A stretch of DNA of 35,454 bases from Rhodospirillaceae bacterium. GTDB lineage: Bacteria; Pseudomonadota; Alphaproteobacteria; MPNO01; UBA2964. Below the pieces are notes generated by a model. The model was not told the DNA's origin and made no database searches. It was given only the letters and a program-made list of their open reading frames with translations. The first letter of the stretch is position 1; each line of letters begins with the position of its first letter. The stretch spans positions 92,177 to 127,630 of the forward strand of contig PAPV01000013.1 in the NCBI GenBank assembly GCA_002709075.1, written 5' to 3'. Shown piece by piece: positions 33,839 to 35,454 of this stretch. The position numbers and the translations under genes are program-made.

Positions 33839-34795
33839 TCAATTGCTACTATGAAGATTTAAATTATTTTCAAACCATTCATAAGTGAGACTGATACCAT
33901 CGTCTAAAGTGACATTTTTGATCCAACCAAGCTCTCGGAGCCGAGAACCATTTAGGACCTTCTTTGGTGCTCCGTCCGGCTTTGTTGTATCAAAGGTGAT
34001 ATGACCATTAAAATCTACCACCCGAGAAATTTTATGCGCCAAATTCTTTATGGTAATCTCTTCGCCGGAACCGATATTGATATGAGCCCCTTTGTTATAT
34101 TTTTTGAGCAGAAATATAACAGCATCGGCACAATCATCAACAAAAAGAAATTCGCGTATAGCCATTCCGGTGCCCCAAATTTGTATACTTTTTTTATCTT
34201 GCATTCGGGCGTGGTGCATTTTTTGGATTAACGCCGGAATCACGTGGCTATCATATAGGTCGAAGTTATCCTGAGGACCGTAAAGGTTTGCTGGTATTGC
34301 ACTGATAAAATTACATCCATATTGTTTTCTGTATGCTTCACACAATTTGATGCCGGCTATTTTTGCAATGGAAAAATATTCATTCGTTTTTTCCAAACGA
34401 CCCGAAAGAAGAATTTCTTCCTCCATTGGCTGCAAAGCTGCCTTTGGGTAAGCGCAGCTTGAGCCCAAAAACAACAATTTTTCAATTCCATATTTGCGAG
34501 CGGCTTCGATTATATTAGCCTCAATCATTAAATTATCGTAAAGAAACTCGGCTGGTCGTGTAGAATTAGCATATATTCCTCCCACTGTTGCAGCAGAAAT
34601 GATTACAGTGTTAGGCCTTTTTTTGCTTATCCAGTATTCAACATCTGACTGTTTTCGTAGATCAAGGTTTTTGCGATCTACAGTTATTATATCGCAGTTT
34701 TCTGTAAGTAATCTACGCCTGATAGAGGATCCAAGTAGACCATTATGTCCTGCTATCCATACTCTTTTATTTTCTAGTTCATATGTTTCGGTCAT
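33839..34795 (-). CDS. GDP-L-fucose-synthase-like epimerase/reductase with Tyr-to-Phe change
   Basis: This 318-residue protein matches GDP-fucose synthase: Rossmann loop IAGHNGLLGSSI (14-25), NLDL, GSSCAYP (111-117), the KIAGIKLCEAY helix, NLYGP and SHVIPAL. Ser112, Cys114, Lys145 and His184 correspond to catalytic Ser107, Cys109, Lys140 and His179 of the E. coli enzyme. The YxxxK tyrosine is Phe141 (NEYFSIAK), with a tyrosine one residue earlier. The family epimerises and reduces GDP-4-keto-6-deoxymannose, or related GDP-heptose derivatives. No gmd-like dehydratase is in the window. It is divergent from a sugar-1-phosphate nucleotidyltransferase, as might be expected for a GDP-sugar pathway. 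Confidence 0.88.
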   Translation of the reverse strand: MTETYELENKRVWIAGHNGLLGSSIRRRLLTENCDIITVDRKNLDLRKQSDVEYWISKKRPNTVIISAATVGGIYANSTRPAEFLYDNLMIEANIIEAARKYGIEKLLFLGSSCAYPKAALQPMEEEILLSGRLEKTNEYFSIAKIAGIKLCEAYRKQYGCNFISAIPANLYGPQDNFDLYDSHVIPALIQKMHHARMQDKKSIQIWGTGMAIREFLFVDDCADAVIFLLKKYNKGAHINIGSGEEITIKNLAHKISRVVDFNGHITFDTTKPDGAPKKVLNGSRLRELGWIKNVTLDDGISLTYEWFENNLNLHSSN

Positions 34796-34884
34796 TTAAT
34801 CATTCTGGATTATTCTTTTATTGGACAAAACATCTCAAAAATTTTCAAATATTATTTTGATGAAACTACAATCAATTTATAGGG

Positions 34885-34924
34885 TTGGTTTAATTTGTTT
34901 TAATATGTCTTAAAATGAAACCAA
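34885..34924. promoter_or_regulatory. nested stem-loop in divergent intergenic region
   Basis: TTGGTTT (34885-34891) pairs with AAACCAA (34918-34924), and inside it TTTTAA (34898-34903) pairs with TTAAAA (34910-34915) around a TATGTC loop. It lies between the divergent reductase (start 34795) and nucleotidyltransferase (start 34980). It could be an operator or a 5'-leader structure. The rest of the 184-base gap is AT-rich without a clear promoter. Confidence 0.4.
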
Positions 34925-34979
34925 TTAAATAACAAAAGTTAAATAATTCTTTGTTTTTTTATGAGGTGATTTAGAAAAA

Positions 34980-35454
34980 ATGTCAAAACAAGCCGTGATA
35001 TTAGCAGGAGGGAAGGGCAGCAGGCTAGGTGAACGGGTATTACATACGCCAAAACCTCTGCTCACGGTTGCAGGACAGCCATTTATAAACATTCTCGTTG
35101 AAGAATTAATCCGGTTCGGATTTGACGACATAATTATTCTTTGCGGCACATATTACAAAAAATATGATGAATGGTGTGCAACGTTTCTGAAACGTTGTCC
35201 ATATATTTCTCTTGTACCAGAACAGCAACCCATGGGAACTGCGGGTTCCCTTCACTGTGCTGCAGAAAAATTAGAATCAGAATTTTTATTTGTTAACGGT
35301 GACTCTTTTTTTGGTTTTAATTTGCTTGATTTGGTGCTTCGGGGTTTGGAAAATGATTTCGACGTAACGATAGCCTTAAGGTGTGTAGAAGATACGTCAC
35401 GTTATGGTGCGGTACAAGTTAAAGAGAATGTAATTGTAAATTTTGGTGAAAAAA
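34980..35454 (+). CDS. sugar-1-phosphate nucleotidyltransferase, 3'-truncated (HddC-like)
   Basis: The frame opens at ATG 34980 with GAGGTGA at 34963-34969 and runs off the window end, giving 158 residues. It begins AVILAGGKGSRLGERV with HTPKPLL, the NTP-binding loop and KP motif of nucleotidyltransferases, followed by EQQPMGTAGSL and FVNGDSFF (metal-binding Asp). These motifs fit the branch that includes heptose- or mannose-1-phosphate guanylyltransferases such as HddC and RmlA-like enzymes. It would activate a sugar phosphate with a nucleotide in the cytoplasm. With the GDP-fucose-synthase-like neighbour, a GDP-sugar product is favoured but not proven. Confidence 0.85.
   Translation, partial: MSKQAVILAGGKGSRLGERVLHTPKPLLTVAGQPFINILVEELIRFGFDDIIILCGTYYKKYDEWCATFLKRCPYISLVPEQQPMGTAGSLHCAAEKLESEFLFVNGDSFFGFNLLDLVLRGLENDFDVTIALRCVEDTSRYGAVQVKENVIVNFGEK

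Noticed and set aside
1-35454. Insertion sequences, integrases, CRISPR arrays or tRNA genes that would explain the mosaic layout
   Set aside because: No transposase or integrase motif, regular repeat-spacer array or tRNA-like cloverleaf was seen on either strand.

Overview
The window is a 35.4-kb, AT-rich stretch dense with genes for building, modifying and exporting a surface glycan. It suggests a Gram-negative bacterium, perhaps an alphaproteobacterium. That placement rests on the ABC-2 exporter pair, the nucleotide-sugar enzymes and the many predicted membrane-anchored SGNH proteins; taxonomy cannot be fixed from this sequence alone. I see no tRNA, rRNA, CRISPR array, insertion sequence or phage gene, and no gene-free stretch longer than about 240 bases. 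Both end genes are cut by the window edges.

Layout. Positions 1-7985 (+): a 5'-truncated sugar epimerase, then an SxtJ / DUF5989 / carbamoyltransferase cassette, an SGNH protein, a methyltransferase-like protein and a second SGNH protein. Positions 8096-13608 (-): a second SxtJ / DUF5989 / carbamoyltransferase cassette in mirror orientation, followed by a methyltransferase and preceded by a classical SGNH hydrolase and a sulfotransferase gene split by an in-frame TGA. Positions 13770-21559 change strand gene by gene: a UDP-galactopyranose-mutase-like flavoprotein (+), a degenerate PhyH-like protein (-), a sulfotransferase coupled to a third SGNH paralogue (+), an intact PhyH-like dioxygenase and a methyltransferase (-), and a second copy of the methyltransferase-like family (+). 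Positions 21727-33602 (-) look like one long operon: TylF-like methyltransferase, Wzm-like permease, Wzt-like ATPase, a zinc-motif C-methyltransferase, two related proteins of unknown function flanking another unknown and two TPR proteins, and a fourth SGNH paralogue. Positions 33839-35454 hold a GDP-fucose-synthase-like reductase (-) and, divergently, a 3'-truncated sugar-1-phosphate nucleotidyltransferase (+).

How it may work together (inference). The end genes make activated sugars, perhaps a GDP-linked deoxy sugar or deoxyheptose. The Wzm/Wzt pair exports a polymer. The middle supplies modifications: O-carbamoylation (two cassettes), sulfation, methylation (at least four enzymes plus two methyltransferase-like proteins), 2-oxoglutarate-dependent hydroxylation, and O-acyl transfer or removal by SGNH proteins. 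No standard glycosyltransferase is recognisable, so the unknown paralogue pair at 23091-24536 and 27990-29399 is a candidate for that role.

Most notable are: four SGNH paralogues whose catalytic D-x-x-H block is filled by two cysteines (D-C-C-H); the two inverted carbamoylation cassettes; the unknown five-gene core behind the exporter; and several enzymes with changed catalytic residues (PhyH-like, GDP-fucose-synthase-like, UGM-like).
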